64,000 bases of DNA from Beroe forskalii. Its lineage: Eukaryota; Ctenophora; Nuda; Beroida; Beroidae. Positions 22,416-33,362 of the stretch are shown here, piece after piece (within the stretch, counting starts at the first letter, position 1; every line of letters starts with the position of its first letter). The stretch is taken from positions 227,629 through 291,628 of the forward strand of contig WFMF01000212.1 of assembly GCA_011033025.1 (NCBI GenBank), given 5' to 3'. Position numbers and translations under genes: made by a program. The notes below the pieces were generated by a model that saw nothing but the letters and a program-made list of their open reading frames with translations, was not told the DNA's origin and did no database searches.

Positions 22416-24773
22416 TTTGAATTTTCCCAATTTTCGTTCGATCTAAATCTGGCTTTCACATCCATAAGGTAGCGATATCGATGATCCAGTCAACGAGACA
22501 TTGAAATTTCATAACCTAATTGAGAATAATTTGAATTTGAAGAATAATTTTAATTTTCAATTACGCAAGATCGTCCTTATTGGGAACGTCAATGGCTTTG
22601 ATGATCTCCTAAATGGCATCTATCGGATGGCTAACCAGTCTGCGAAAGATGTTTAAAAGTTTAACTATTTGAATTGCATGCAGTATTGCATTTGACCGCT
22701 TCATTCTCCAAGTCTTCCCTGTCTGTAGTTAAATTGATTGTCTTTGCATGTCAATTGTAGACGGGAGTCTTTAAGATGTGCTCCTATTTAACCTTTAACT
22801 GGGTGGATGCCTTGTTTCCCAGAGTTAAATGACTATTAAAAGGACTATTATCAATTTCTGAGAGTTACGCCATTTCCAATGTTCAAAGTAGTGAACTGAC
22901 GACGATCAGCGGCCTATTTTCAGCGTCAGGTCCACAAAACTACCTTTTCCAGACTTCCAGACTGCAATCATTAATTAGTTTGATTAAATTGGAAGTTAGG
23001 CTGCTCGACAATTCCTGAATCGGTAGTTTCAAATGTTATTATGCAACTTGGTCGGTTGCCTGACGTATTAAAATAACCAAATATAAGACTGTCATCTGCA
23101 GTGGTTACAGCTGCATAATATAATAAGCTGACGACGATAGTCACATGATTTTCGAAAGGTCCTGATTGTAAACTTTGTCGTATCATTTAAATTTTAACGT
23201 TTTAAACTCGCTCCCCAAATAAGCTGATTGATCGCGTTCGCAACTTTTGACTAAGAAATCACGTTATTGAAGGTGGAGATGGTCTTTTGTAAACAAACGT
23301 TATTAAACGTATTGTAATTTGAATTGCGTTTTGAAAATAAGCTCTTTACCCTCTCTATACCCTAACTAATGAAACGCCTTCGAAAACGAGAATTATATCA
23401 TTGCCAACCATCTATATTGTGTTTCGAATACGGCCATAGTGAGCAAGTTAAGATAATCTGATATCCCATCTAGCTGGCGACATTCAGTGATGAGAACTTT
23501 GTACACGTTTCAATACTCATATCATGGTTATCATGGTTATTGCAAGCTCATATCATGGTTAAAGCAAGCTCAAATTTGATTTATATAGTTGTGTTGAAAA
23601 GTTTAAAAAGATAAGCTTATTTCATTTGGGTGAGGTATAAGAAAGTTGCCCATCAATTTAGTTGAGTAAACTTAATTTAATCAAGAACATTTGGTCACAT
23701 ACAAACCTTTCTGTGTTACTATCACTGATGATCAGTGAAAGTTTATACTTTAATTTTGTTGATTTGAAAGCTCAATAAACCTGATGAAAACTTAATCGTT
23801 ACGAATCGGGTTTTTATTTGTCTACTGTCTTATATTTCTTATTTTAATGGCAACGTGTGTCGGACCAAGTTATATAGTTTTAGTTAAACCATAGGCTTAG
23901 TTATATGTTATTCACCTAATAACGTCTGCACTCTGCAGCAAGATATTATCGTATAAAGGAAATAAGTCATTTGTAAACTAGGCGCAGTGATCACGCCCTG
24001 GTTTCTGATTAAATATTACATGAATTAGATCTCTCACTCCATACTCTGAACTTAGTGTGATATAAATCATGATGAGCTGCGCATGGTATGTAGAAACTTC
24101 TAATGTCATCAATCCTCCATTCTAAACTATGATGATGACGTAACTCCTAATCGCCTATTAATATTATTGAGGCTGCGCGACCTTTGCCTGCTGAGTTACA
24201 TGTCTTGCACGTGTGCAGTGCACTGTTTCCTAGTAACACGACACAGTGTGACACATGTAAAGTGTGGCATATGTCAAGTTGCGATCATTTCTGGTATTGT
24301 CGGGTTAAGTTGAGAATTTGAAATGAATTTCATAGATATGATAGATTGGACGAGGAGAAGCCGATTCTATGGTTCGAGTCAAATAGACTGTAACTTGTGA
24401 CTTTGAAATTGCTGGGAATGTAGCGATATTATGACACTGGATCTAAAAGCTATCTTGCTCCCGGATCATGACAACCACTCATGCGAATATCGTTTTACAA
24501 CCTCCGATCGCACAATGATATTATGTAAGTTGTGCCACGGAATATTTCTTGAATTGTTACGTCACAATTTTACCACTTTTTACCGTGATACCGTCAGTAT
24601 TTGTGTAGAATATTACGCGTGCAGAGCATAATGAAAGTGATAATAATATGATCATGATATTGTGGGGAAGTCATATTGAATTAGATAACACAAGTTGACA
24701 CCTTCAAAAGCATTAGGATCTTATAAAAGTTGACGACTCAACTTCATCAACGTACCATTTAATGCTATGATAA

Positions 24774-24781
24774 TGACGTCA
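24774..24781. promoter_or_regulatory. CRE palindrome with CTATGATAA
   Basis: TGACGTCA within GCTATGATAATGACGTCATC, the reverse orientation of the composite at 20.78 kb. AAGCGCCTGTTT follows about 50 bp downstream. Confidence 0.35.
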
Positions 24782-27199
24782 TCAACATATCATATCATAG
24801 GGCAGTAGTGACATCATATCATAATCAAGCGCCTGTTTCTCAATATTCACGCATACTTGTACCACTGATGACACCTAGATTGTAACAACCACTGTAGCTG
24901 ACACTTACTTGAATTCAGATGATTAATATTCTCGGTTTATACCTACCTTCTCCATGTGAGTTCTAAAGTATGATTTACTTTCTAAAGTATGATTTGTCTT
25001 CGGTTGCACGTTTGTTTGTATGCTTGCATACCCATGGCTCGATATTTTTGTGCACGTATCCTACATTTTGCTATTTTGGGTATTTTGCGCAGGAATCTTT
25101 TGCAAATGCTTGAATTGGCATTTATGTTTGTTCAGGCATCCTAAAAATTCTGATGAAATATTTTTGTTTTGTGCCTGCATCTAGGTTTCCAACTGCCCAG
25201 GATTCAAGAATATCAGACTCTGGGCGTACCAACACTGCACTTTAGCCCCTTATATTAAAAGAGATGCCCACTGAGCTCATCCATAGAGCCATCTAATGTC
25301 TATAGAGACTGGAGTCACTGAGGTGACAAAAGGCTAAAAATATTGCTGATCACCGTGCGTCATGGTACGTATGTGATCAAAAGAGGTCAATTCTGATCAC
25401 GTACCAAGATATGCCGCTCTGCAGTCGGTGCAGAAATATATCACATGGGTCTCAACCTCAAATAGTCAAATCCTGCCACCATTTCTGGTTAATATTACCT
25501 TCGCCAGTCACCACTTTGTAGGATACAATTGGATCGAAGAACTTCTTTGTCTGCTGTAAGCTATAATATCACTTCGTTTGAGGGTATGAAACTTGTTCTA
25601 GAACCTATGAAATAGCCGTCCACCAATGATTATTATGATTGCAATCCGGTGATAGTATTATGCTCAAGTTATGATAATGAAACGCCCCCGGGCCCTATCA
25701 TTGCTTGAGTGGTTTCGCATACTCTGCCCTCTCGTTAAATAGTATCTCCCTGACGAGCTCCTTGTTTCTAAGAAAACTGCAGCTCATTAAACAAAACAGA
25801 GGGTATGGTTCATTTCGTCTCCTGCAACCCTAGTTCTCCTATCGAAAGATAGTGAAAATATCATACCTCTCTCATAAAGATGAGAGTTGCGTTTCGTCGA
25901 ATTTACGCTCACACCATTGTCTTCGATAACTCGGTCTTATTAAATCTCGGGGTCGCAATCAGTGGGTTTTTCGAGGTGTCTGTTTTTTGAATTTGCGTCT
26001 TAATTAAGATCGTGTGTCGTGCGTTTTGATTAGGGATATTCGAGCATTGAGCGTCATGGTTGAGGGATTCTGCGGTCCTTTGGATTTCGTTTGAATCACA
26101 TGTTTTAATTTATACGTTCGCCTTCTTTGTAAGTTTCTACGCCTTTTCTCCTCACGACAATTGACCTCATGACCCTTTATCTCGTGATATAAGGGTTGAA
26201 GTTAGAGTTATGGTATACTAGAGTTGGGGTTAGGGTTATGACATAGTGCTTTGAGCAGTAAAAGGCTTAGTTTTTGTAGAGAAATCATAAGATCCAGGCT
26301 ACCGACTGGCTTCGGCAGGGTTAAGACATCTTTATGTGCACGACGATCCCCTTTACATCATTCTCTTTGAGGCCAAAGTGAAATGTACAAATTCCGTATA
26401 TTTCCAGTCCCTGCGAAACCCTTCATTAATAAACCTACGCTGCATAATTCGGCATCAGTATAATATTTGCCGTTAGTAGGGTATTTATGTGAACAACTCA
26501 TAGACATAGACCAGGAAGGCAGGAATACGTTGCATGAGAAGGATGGAAGGGAGAATATGACGTCATCATCATGTTTTAAAGTGTTGAATTGGTGACATTT
26601 AACTGCCCTGTTTGGGGACAAGGCATTTAGGTCATTGATTACCCATACCCAGTTACAGAGTACTTCATAATTAAAAGTACGATGTTAATAACGAACTGAT
26701 TATATTGCTGCCAATAACTTTGCAAAGCAAGACACGTGGTGTGTAGCGCATTGTTAGATTTAGATTGTGATGGGTGGTCGTACATGCTTACGTTAGTGTC
26801 AAGTTTTATGGGCCACGTTTTGTGTCTTCATGATGATACATGTTCCTGTTTAGACTCCGCATTTTGTTCATATCTTCTGCCTACGTTCAACATTTGGTAT
26901 ATGGTTCTAAATGCCTGTTTATCGCTGCATGATTTGCAATGCGTCTGCTTTTTACCTCTGGAATGTAACCAATAAAGCACCTCTAAGAAGTAAGAACGTG
27001 TCTACATTTACACTGGATTGTAACCAATATGCGCACCTATAAGAACGTGATATATCGACGCTTTGACCCGCATGATTCCATTTTCTCACAGTTGCCGGTC
27101 TCCATTAATGGTTAAGTGCCTGCTTAAGTGGGCATACAAGTTCCTGTGTACCGTGTTAGCCAGGAGTGCAGCTAATAGACCAGCCACTCTGTTACCTCT

Positions 27200-27275
27200 C
27201 TGTGTGACGTCATAGCCCCCCTAACCAATCACATCTTGTTTATTTGAATTAAAAGGTGCGGCTAGCCCTCACAGA
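27200..27275 (+). promoter_or_regulatory. Promoter-like block: CRE, CCAAT and AT-rich core
   Basis: TGACGTCA at 27205-27212, AACCAATCAC near 27221 and GAATTAAAAGG near 27247 are spaced like a compact pol II promoter. A GAGAGAGAG tract follows. The possible membrane-protein exon at 27616 would be downstream. Confidence 0.45.
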
Positions 27276-27632
27276 GAGAGAGGTGTTCTGGAGTGAGAAT
27301 GTGGCTGCATTATCAGGAATCTTAATGTGTTTTTCTGTAGGGGTCCGCACTGCTGGCGGAGTGCTTCTCTGCTAAATGATTGCATCATGGCTCATTGCTT
27401 GGTGCTATTGCTTGGTGCTTTTACTGCCACTGGACCCTGAACGCTGTCCCTTGACATTGCATCATGGTTCATTGCTTTAGCTTCTTGGTACTGTTACTGT
27501 ATGCTTCGCCACTTGACCCTGAACGCTGTCAGTTGTCCCTGAGCCTTGCCTCCTAGCTGTGCTACTGGGCCCTGATTCTCCCCTCTCAATCCTGTTATTA
27601 TGTTTCCTCCCACAGATCTAGCATCCACCGAA

Positions 27633-29245
27633 CAGGCATGGATCCAGCCCAGAATTTTTGGGGGCGTGCAAATTTGAGCTCACTCGGCGCCGCTTCGCGG
27701 CGCCTCATTAGCAGTAAGTGCGTTTTTCGAAAATAAAGATAATTCAAGTATGTATTAGCACTAGCAGGGGCCTGGGGGCGGCAGCCCCCAGAAGCCAGAG
27801 GTCTGGAATGTTAAGCAATGTCATCTAAATAGGGTTTTTGCATTGTTTTCATCTCAAGAGCTTCATCGTTGTAGTCATACTCAATTTCACTAAATATATT
27901 CACAATCAAAAGAAAGAAAGAACAGCAGGGGTTTGTGGGCGGCAGCCCCCAGAAGCCAGAGGTCTGGAATTTAAAGAAATGTCAAATCAATAAAGTTTTT
28001 GCATTGTTTTCATCTCAAGAGCTTCATCGTTGTAGTCATACTCAATTTCACTAAATATATTCACAATCAAAAGAAAGAAAGAACAGCAGGGGTCTGGGGC
28101 GGCAGCCCCCAGAAGCCAGAGGTCTGGAATTTAAAGAAATGTCAAATCAATAAAGTTTTTGCTTTGTTTTCATCTCAACAGCTTCATCGTTGTAGTCGTA
28201 ATCAATTTCACTAAATATATTCACAATCAAGGAGAAAGAAAGAACAGCAGGGGTCTGAGAGTGGCAGCCCCCAGAAGCCAGAGGTCTGAAATTTAAAGAA
28301 AGTGTCATCTTAATAGTGTTTTTGCATTGTTTTCATCTCAGCAGCTTTATCGTTGTAGTCGTACTCAATTTCGCTTAAAATATATTCACAATCAAAAGAA
28401 AAGAAAAGAACAACAGGGGGTCTGGCAGCAGCCCTATTAAGGTCTTGAATTTAAAGAATGTCACCTGCTCTCAATAGAGTTTTTGCATTGTTTTCATGTC
28501 AATTTTCAACAGCTCCGTCGTTTTTTGTGTGCATTATTTCACTAAATATATTACCAATCACCAGGAATAAAAAGTGCAGCAGGGTCTGGGGTGCAGGCAG
28601 CCCCAGAGCCATATGTCTGGAGTAAGACATGTCTGTTGTCACCTCAATAGCTCAATAGGGTTTTGCATTGTTTTCATTTCAACAGCTCTATCGATTATGT
28701 CGTACTCAATTTCAATAAATTTAATATTGTAAATCAAATGAACAGCAGGGGTCTGAGCCCTGAAGGCGGCAGCCCCCAAAAGCCAGAGTTTGGGAAGAAA
28801 CAGTTTTGGAAGAAACAAGTGAAGAAGTGACAACAATAGCGTATTTCCATTCAATTGATACTTTTATGTTGTCTCCAAACCAATAATTCAGTTCATGTAA
28901 AGCTTGTCCGTTTAGACAATTAATGCAGCATCTGATGTTCTCAGTGGTATCCATCATTGAAGCATCGTTCAGCCCACACTGAATGGAAGGCCATCGATTT
29001 CTGACGAATGCTATTCTAGATACTTGACAGTTGACAAATAAGACTTTTCATGGATCGGAATTTATAACCTTATGTTTAAAAAGCTATTAATTTTCATAAA
29101 TTCTTCAGTCCTTTTTCGGAATTCATTTTAAATTCTAATGATGCTTTAGTTTGAAATCTTTGAATTGCACGCCCAGAGCACGCCCCCAAATTTTCGTTTG
29201 GGGGCGTGCGCACGCCCCCAGCACGCCCCCGTGGATCCATGCCTG
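27633..29245. mobile_element. Non-autonomous hAT-type DNA transposon (1613 bp)
   Basis: The element begins CAGGCATGGATCCA and ends with its exact reverse complement TGGATCCATGCCTG. It is flanked by identical 8-bp copies of CCACCGAA at 27625-27632 and 29246-29253. CAG termini with an 8-bp duplication are the hAT signature. Subterminal GGGGGCGTGC motifs are inverted as GCACGCCCCC several times near the right end. The interior has about six tandem units and no transposase. The perfect inverted ends and duplication suggest a fairly young insertion. Confidence 0.88.
27765..28790 (+). repeat. ~150-bp tandem repeats inside the hAT element
   Basis: About six diverging units each contain AACAGCAGGGGTCTGG, GGCGGCAGCCCCCAGAAGCC and AGAGGTCTGGA, followed by an AT-rich half with GTTTTTGCATTGTTTTCATC. 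GGCGGCAGCCCCC and its neighbours allow local hairpins. Divergence grows toward the right. Confidence 0.85.
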
Positions 29246-29253
29246 CCACCGAA

Positions 29254-29893
29254 CCAACCGTATTCTCTAACCTTTCCATCGGGCATATTACCTATTGGGT
29301 GTTGTCATTGGGTGTTGTCGTTACTATCTACTATGCTTCCAAAATGGTAACTTCCTCGCCCATGCTTATGAATAACTTGGGATTATTAATCTTTGCAGTT
29401 GGTTTGTAGGTGGCATTAGTGCCAGGAAATCCCGAGATCGCTTCATTAGTAACTTCACATTTCCCTTAATGGATTTAATGTTATTTGCACCGAACAAGCC
29501 GCGGAAGCATATTATAAATTTTCAAACGTTTAAATAATATAATTCGTGTTTCCCCCTTATTAAGGACTCCCAATCCGTGATTTATTTAATCAGACATGAT
29601 CTATTAGCTTGTACTTAAATGTTGTCGTCTCGTTTCGGAAATATAGCCTTCAGTTAGCGGTCGTCATACAAATATTTATTAAGTTTAAGTGTATATAAAC
29701 GCTAACTTCTAGCTAGAATTTCAGAGATAGGTTTGTTGGAATAGTGCCTTTTCCTATGTAGAACTGAATATCAATCCTTTTGCCTGACCTTCGGAAGATC
29801 TGTTTGCTTTGCTGTTTTATTACGATTGCAACGCAATAAAGCGAAACTTATTTTCTAAGTATCGTACTATCGTAAGTATTGTATGAATTTCTT
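29254..29893. other. Spacer before the first GPCR copy
   Basis: Apart from the tail of the possible exon ending at 29409, only AT-rich sequence without recognisable features. Confidence 0.5.
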
Positions 29894-30152
29894 GAGTTGA
29901 CGGATTTAATGGAGGTCACATTTTATTTGCACATTCTCGGTTTGACGAGGTTATATCCACATTGAGAACTTTGAGTTTTGACCTAAGTTCATCAGTCTAC
30001 AGATTTTATTTTTCATCCATACTTGGTCTACTTGCTCTGACGCATCACGACCTTATCAATATTTCCTTGTGTCTGATCTCTCTAACCCATTCCCCACTTG
30101 CAGCTATATTCCCCCTCTCTAACCCATTTCCCCCCTGCAGCTTTATTCCACT

Positions 30153-31474
30153 ATGACCGCCAGCACGCCCTTTGGTCCCTACAGCACGGCCCCTGTACCC
30201 TACAACACGCACGTGGACCAACTATTCGGGATGCTCTGTGTCTTCTCCTTCCTGATAGGGACTATTGGTAACTCTGTGGCGCTGTCCCAGTTCCTGAAGA
30301 AGAAGAAGGACGTGCCCACCATCATCTACATAGCTGCTGTGGTGGTCGACATCACCATCAGCATCCTGGTCCTGCCTATAGCTGTCTCTCTCTACGCGGA
30401 CAGAGAACGCATGATCTTCTCCAACTCTGCCTTCTGTGATATCTGGGCCTTCTTCTGGACCACCCTCCTGCGGATGTCTGTGTTTGTGGTGGCCGTGTTG
30501 TCGCTCTCCAGGGCCTACTCCCTTGCCTTCCCCTTCAGCAGGGTCAAGAAAGGAGTGATTATTGGCATCCTGGTGATTGGGTTGCTAGGCAACACCCTGG
30601 GAACGAGCATTCCCTTCTGGTTCGGGAAGCACCACCACTACTCTAGAGCTAGTCCGGGTTGTAACGTAGTGGATACCATGAGTCACAAGACCGTGTCTGA
30701 CATCATGACCTCTCTAGACTGGCTGGGCAGTGTGGTTCCTGTAGTGGTTATCCTGGCTAGCTTCCTGGTGACGATCTGGAAAATAAAGGAGAAGACTGTG
30801 ACAGTGATGAGGGTAGAGGGAAGGAGGATGGGAGGAAAGAGGAGGGCTACAATCACCATCAACATCTTCACAGGTAGATCCCTTATATTAAACATCTTCA
30901 CAGGTGACTAGATCCTTTATGTTAGCTGATTATGTCACTATTCAACCGAATCAACCAATCTCGACTTAAGTTGTCCAGTCATTTTATGTTTCGAGTTGTA
31001 TGAATGATCTTATCAACATTTAGGTAACCGGCCCTTATTTCAGGCACGTTCCTGTTCTTCAACCTGCCCGCTGCCATCATCTTCCCTCTGTACACGTTCA
31101 ACCCTCAGATCCTACCCTGGCCGGACAGCATCTACCTGATCTGCTACATGTACATCATGGTAGTTCCCCTGAACTCCGCCACCAACCCCCTCATCTACTT
31201 CTGGAGAATGGAGCACCTGCGCCCCACCTGGTTCCGGCGCAGGACCTGCAACTCCACCGCCCGCGGGCTGTACTCCACTACGCGGGACCTGGGCCTCTCC
31301 CACCCGTACCTGATGTCCCGCCAGCTGACCGCCCTCACTCGGAGCAGTCTCAGACCCTACTCCAAGTCCAGCGCGCGGAACAGGCACTTGTCTAGAGTCA
31401 TCGTGGCGGATGAGATGACTGTGGTTATGCGGGAGGGAGGCGACAAGCAGGAGGAGTTGAAGACGGTGCAGTGA
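30153..31474 (+). CDS. Class A (rhodopsin-like) orphan GPCR, copy 1
   Basis: Two exons, 30153-30873 and 31044-31474, join at a split Gly codon into 383 residues. TM1 has N40 (IGTIGNSVAL), TM2 D66 (VVVDITISILVLP), C95 before TM3 and C170 in loop 2 for the usual disulfide, and TM7 NPLIY at 288-292. The TM3 end reads LSLSRAYSLAFPF: R120 is kept but the flanking Asp and Tyr of DRY are Ser and Ala. TM6 has FFNLPAAIIF instead of CWxP. The long C-tail is basic and Ser/Arg-rich. The ligand is unknown; the adjacent amine-forming decarboxylase makes a trace amine conceivable. A 30-bp in-frame duplication gives a second donor at 30904, which would add ten residues at TM6. An AG lies 19 nt upstream of the ATG (CCCCCCTGCAG), suggesting a 5' intron or trans-splice site. 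Confidence 0.85.
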
Positions 31475-31720
31475 GGCGTGACAGTGATGTGTTCAGAAAG
31501 CGCAGTGAGGGGCTCAGAAAGCGCAGTGAGACTCTCAGAAAGCGCAGTGAGGTGCTCAGAAAGCGCAGTGAGACTCTCAGAAAGCGCAGTGAGACTCTCA
31601 GAGTGTGGCAGTGAGACTCTCAGAGTGAGACAATGAGACTCTCAGAGTGTGACAATGAGGCTCTCAGAAAGCGCAGTGAGACTCTCAGAAAGCGCAGTGA
31701 GGTGCTCAGACAGTGAAATT
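31475..31720 (+). repeat. ~20-bp tandem repeat starting at the GPCR stop codon
   Basis: Units like CTCAGAAAGCGCAGTGAGA repeat about ten times. The first CAGTGAG contains the TGA stop of the GPCR, so the array appears to have grown from the coding end. Copy 2 has a shorter version at 40940-41050. Confidence 0.75.
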
Positions 31721-33362
31721 CAAGCTGTTAACTTATTGATCTGTGCAGTGAGATTCGAACAGAGATTTCTATGCAGTGTACTGAGCTTCACGCTCAGAAA
31801 TAACAGTGAGATTCAAGCAGCTATACTCAAGCTGAACACTGTGCAGAGCAGTGAGTCAGAGAACATGAAGATGGGAGGCGTCGGATATTGACACTGATAT
31901 CAGAAATCAGAGACATGGGGATTCTGGACATGGGATACTGACACTTGATATCAGAATTAATCATAGAAAATGGAGATTGGACACATCGGTTACTGACACT
32001 GATATCCGAAATCAGATAACATGAAGATCGGAGACATGAGATACTTTGACACAGAAATATCTCAAATCGGACAGCTTCATGGCGATTTTCAGTGGTTAGA
32101 CGCCCTCGGCCTCCAATATTTGATGAATATTCATTAATGATCTATTATAAATCTAGAATCCTGAAACTAGGATCAATAATGTTAAATGTCGCAAAGTAGT
32201 ATTTCGCTATTGAGTACTACTACTATGACTATCTTTCAATACTATTGGTATTATTGTTAATCGTTCAAAGGTTAAAACTTATCATATATCTGTTATCCTA
32301 TTTAATTTTAAGTTTTCGTTTTAAGTGAAACTGTTAACTGTTTAATGTCATAAATTTTGGTGAAAACCAAGACCCAAAATATGTTTGCAAAAATTTGTTT
32401 GTTTCTTTACAAAAGTTTGTGTTAAAATACCTGAACAATTCTACTTTCATTTCGTTCGATTTTTACAATTTTTTATCATAAATCATAGATCTTTTAGAAA
32501 TATCTTCATTGTCCTTGGTCATGCGAATGAAGCTATCCTGTGTCCACGCGTCTGGGTGAAAATTTACACGATCTATAAATAATAGAAATGTGCTATAATC
32601 ATTATCAGAATATCTGGTGGCAGTATTCCTAATTTCTAACATCTCAGAATTCTGAGAAATGCGCTATGATATTGAGATAAGGAAGTACCAGATAATACAG
32701 ATAAGTTTATATCAATCTTTCTTTTCATATCACCACATGAATGAGACGAGTAATCAACCAATCTCAATCCCCTCACAAGTTATCAGCCAATCGTAGCACG
32801 CTACCAGGAAATGAGTGAGCCAATCAGCATGCAGCACGCTGATGAAAAACACTTAATATGTGGCATTGATAAGATTTAATCTTTCATGATTATCTTTAAG
32901 CCATTAATTCCATAATCCATATAATTCAGTTTACTACTTTGATGGTTGTTCAACTTTTCAGTATATGGCAGGCTTATTTGTCTTGACTTTCAATAAGACG
33001 AAGATCATGTTTTTTCTTTCCTTTTTTCTCTTCCTTGTCCATTTACTTGTTATCTGACGATTCTTAAATATTACAATAGATCAATTAAGATTTCTGTCGC
33101 CATCGCACATTATTTACGGCTTGAAACGAATCAGACTTTTTCCTACTTTTTCCTAGCTTATACTTATAGAAAGCGTTTTTGAAAATGAACCCAAAACACG
33201 AAATTCTGGGAATGGGAGTGGGACTGAATTAAATTTTAAAATTTTCTCTCTTGGGTGAAGGCCCCGGCATGATACCCCCTTAAACACCCCCTTTTCCGTA
33301 AGACCTCCCTGAAACTGCCAGTATTGCTATAAACTAATGCTAACCCCCCTCTGAATTTGAGG
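31721..33362 (+). other. Intergenic region between GPCR 1 and decarboxylase 1
   Basis: Contains GATATCAG/CTGATATC-type short inverted repeats near 31880-32060 and a CCAAT cluster (separate entry). The last 30 bp contain CTAACCCCCCTCTGAATTTG then AG directly before the ATG. There is no gene. Confidence 0.6.
32758..32824 (+). promoter_or_regulatory. Three CCAAT boxes upstream of decarboxylase 1
   Basis: CCAAT at 32758-32762, 32787-32791 and 32820-32824, all in the same orientation, about 540-600 bp before the start codon. The cluster is conserved upstream of copy 2, which supports a regulatory role. Confidence 0.45.

Larger units (their letters stand above)
13502..27199. other. ~13.7-kb gene-poor region rich in regulatory-type motifs
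   Basis: All open frames are short and resemble no family I know. Recurrent contents are TGACGTCA palindromes, often next to TATCATAG or its complement (listed separately), inverted CCAAT pairs at 15.15, 18.88 and 19.65 kb, and short foldback elements. A short tandem duplication at 13780-13850 repeats GCACTAACAGCAGCT. A 35-bp tandem duplication lies at 17360-17430. I could not identify tRNA, rRNA or microRNA genes by eye. The region could be a distal regulatory domain or hold unannotated non-coding transcripts. Confidence 0.5.
27616..29409 (+). pseudogene. Possible exon of a small membrane protein, split by a hAT element
   Basis: A good acceptor (TTTCCTCCCACAG) ends at 27615. With the transposon between 27633 and 29245 and one target duplication removed, one frame reads LASTEPTVFSNLSIGHITY, then WVLSLGVVVTIYYASKMV, to a TAG at 29407-29409. 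It contains one clear hydrophobic segment and a second weaker one. I do not recognise the family. No convincing upstream coding exon was found, so it may be an untranslated or chance frame. If real, the element interrupts it or is spliced around. Confidence 0.25.

Noticed and set aside
29206-29409. 67-residue frame starting MRTPPARPRG as a free-standing gene
   Set aside because: Its first residues come from the hAT terminal region; only the part after the target duplication could be host sequence.
33357-33362. Starting decarboxylase 1 two codons earlier at a TTG, or copy 2 at 47168
   Set aside because: Non-ATG starts are not expected for animal nuclear genes, and in copy 2 the extra codons lie upstream of the splice acceptor. 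The shared ATG gives equal 950-residue proteins.
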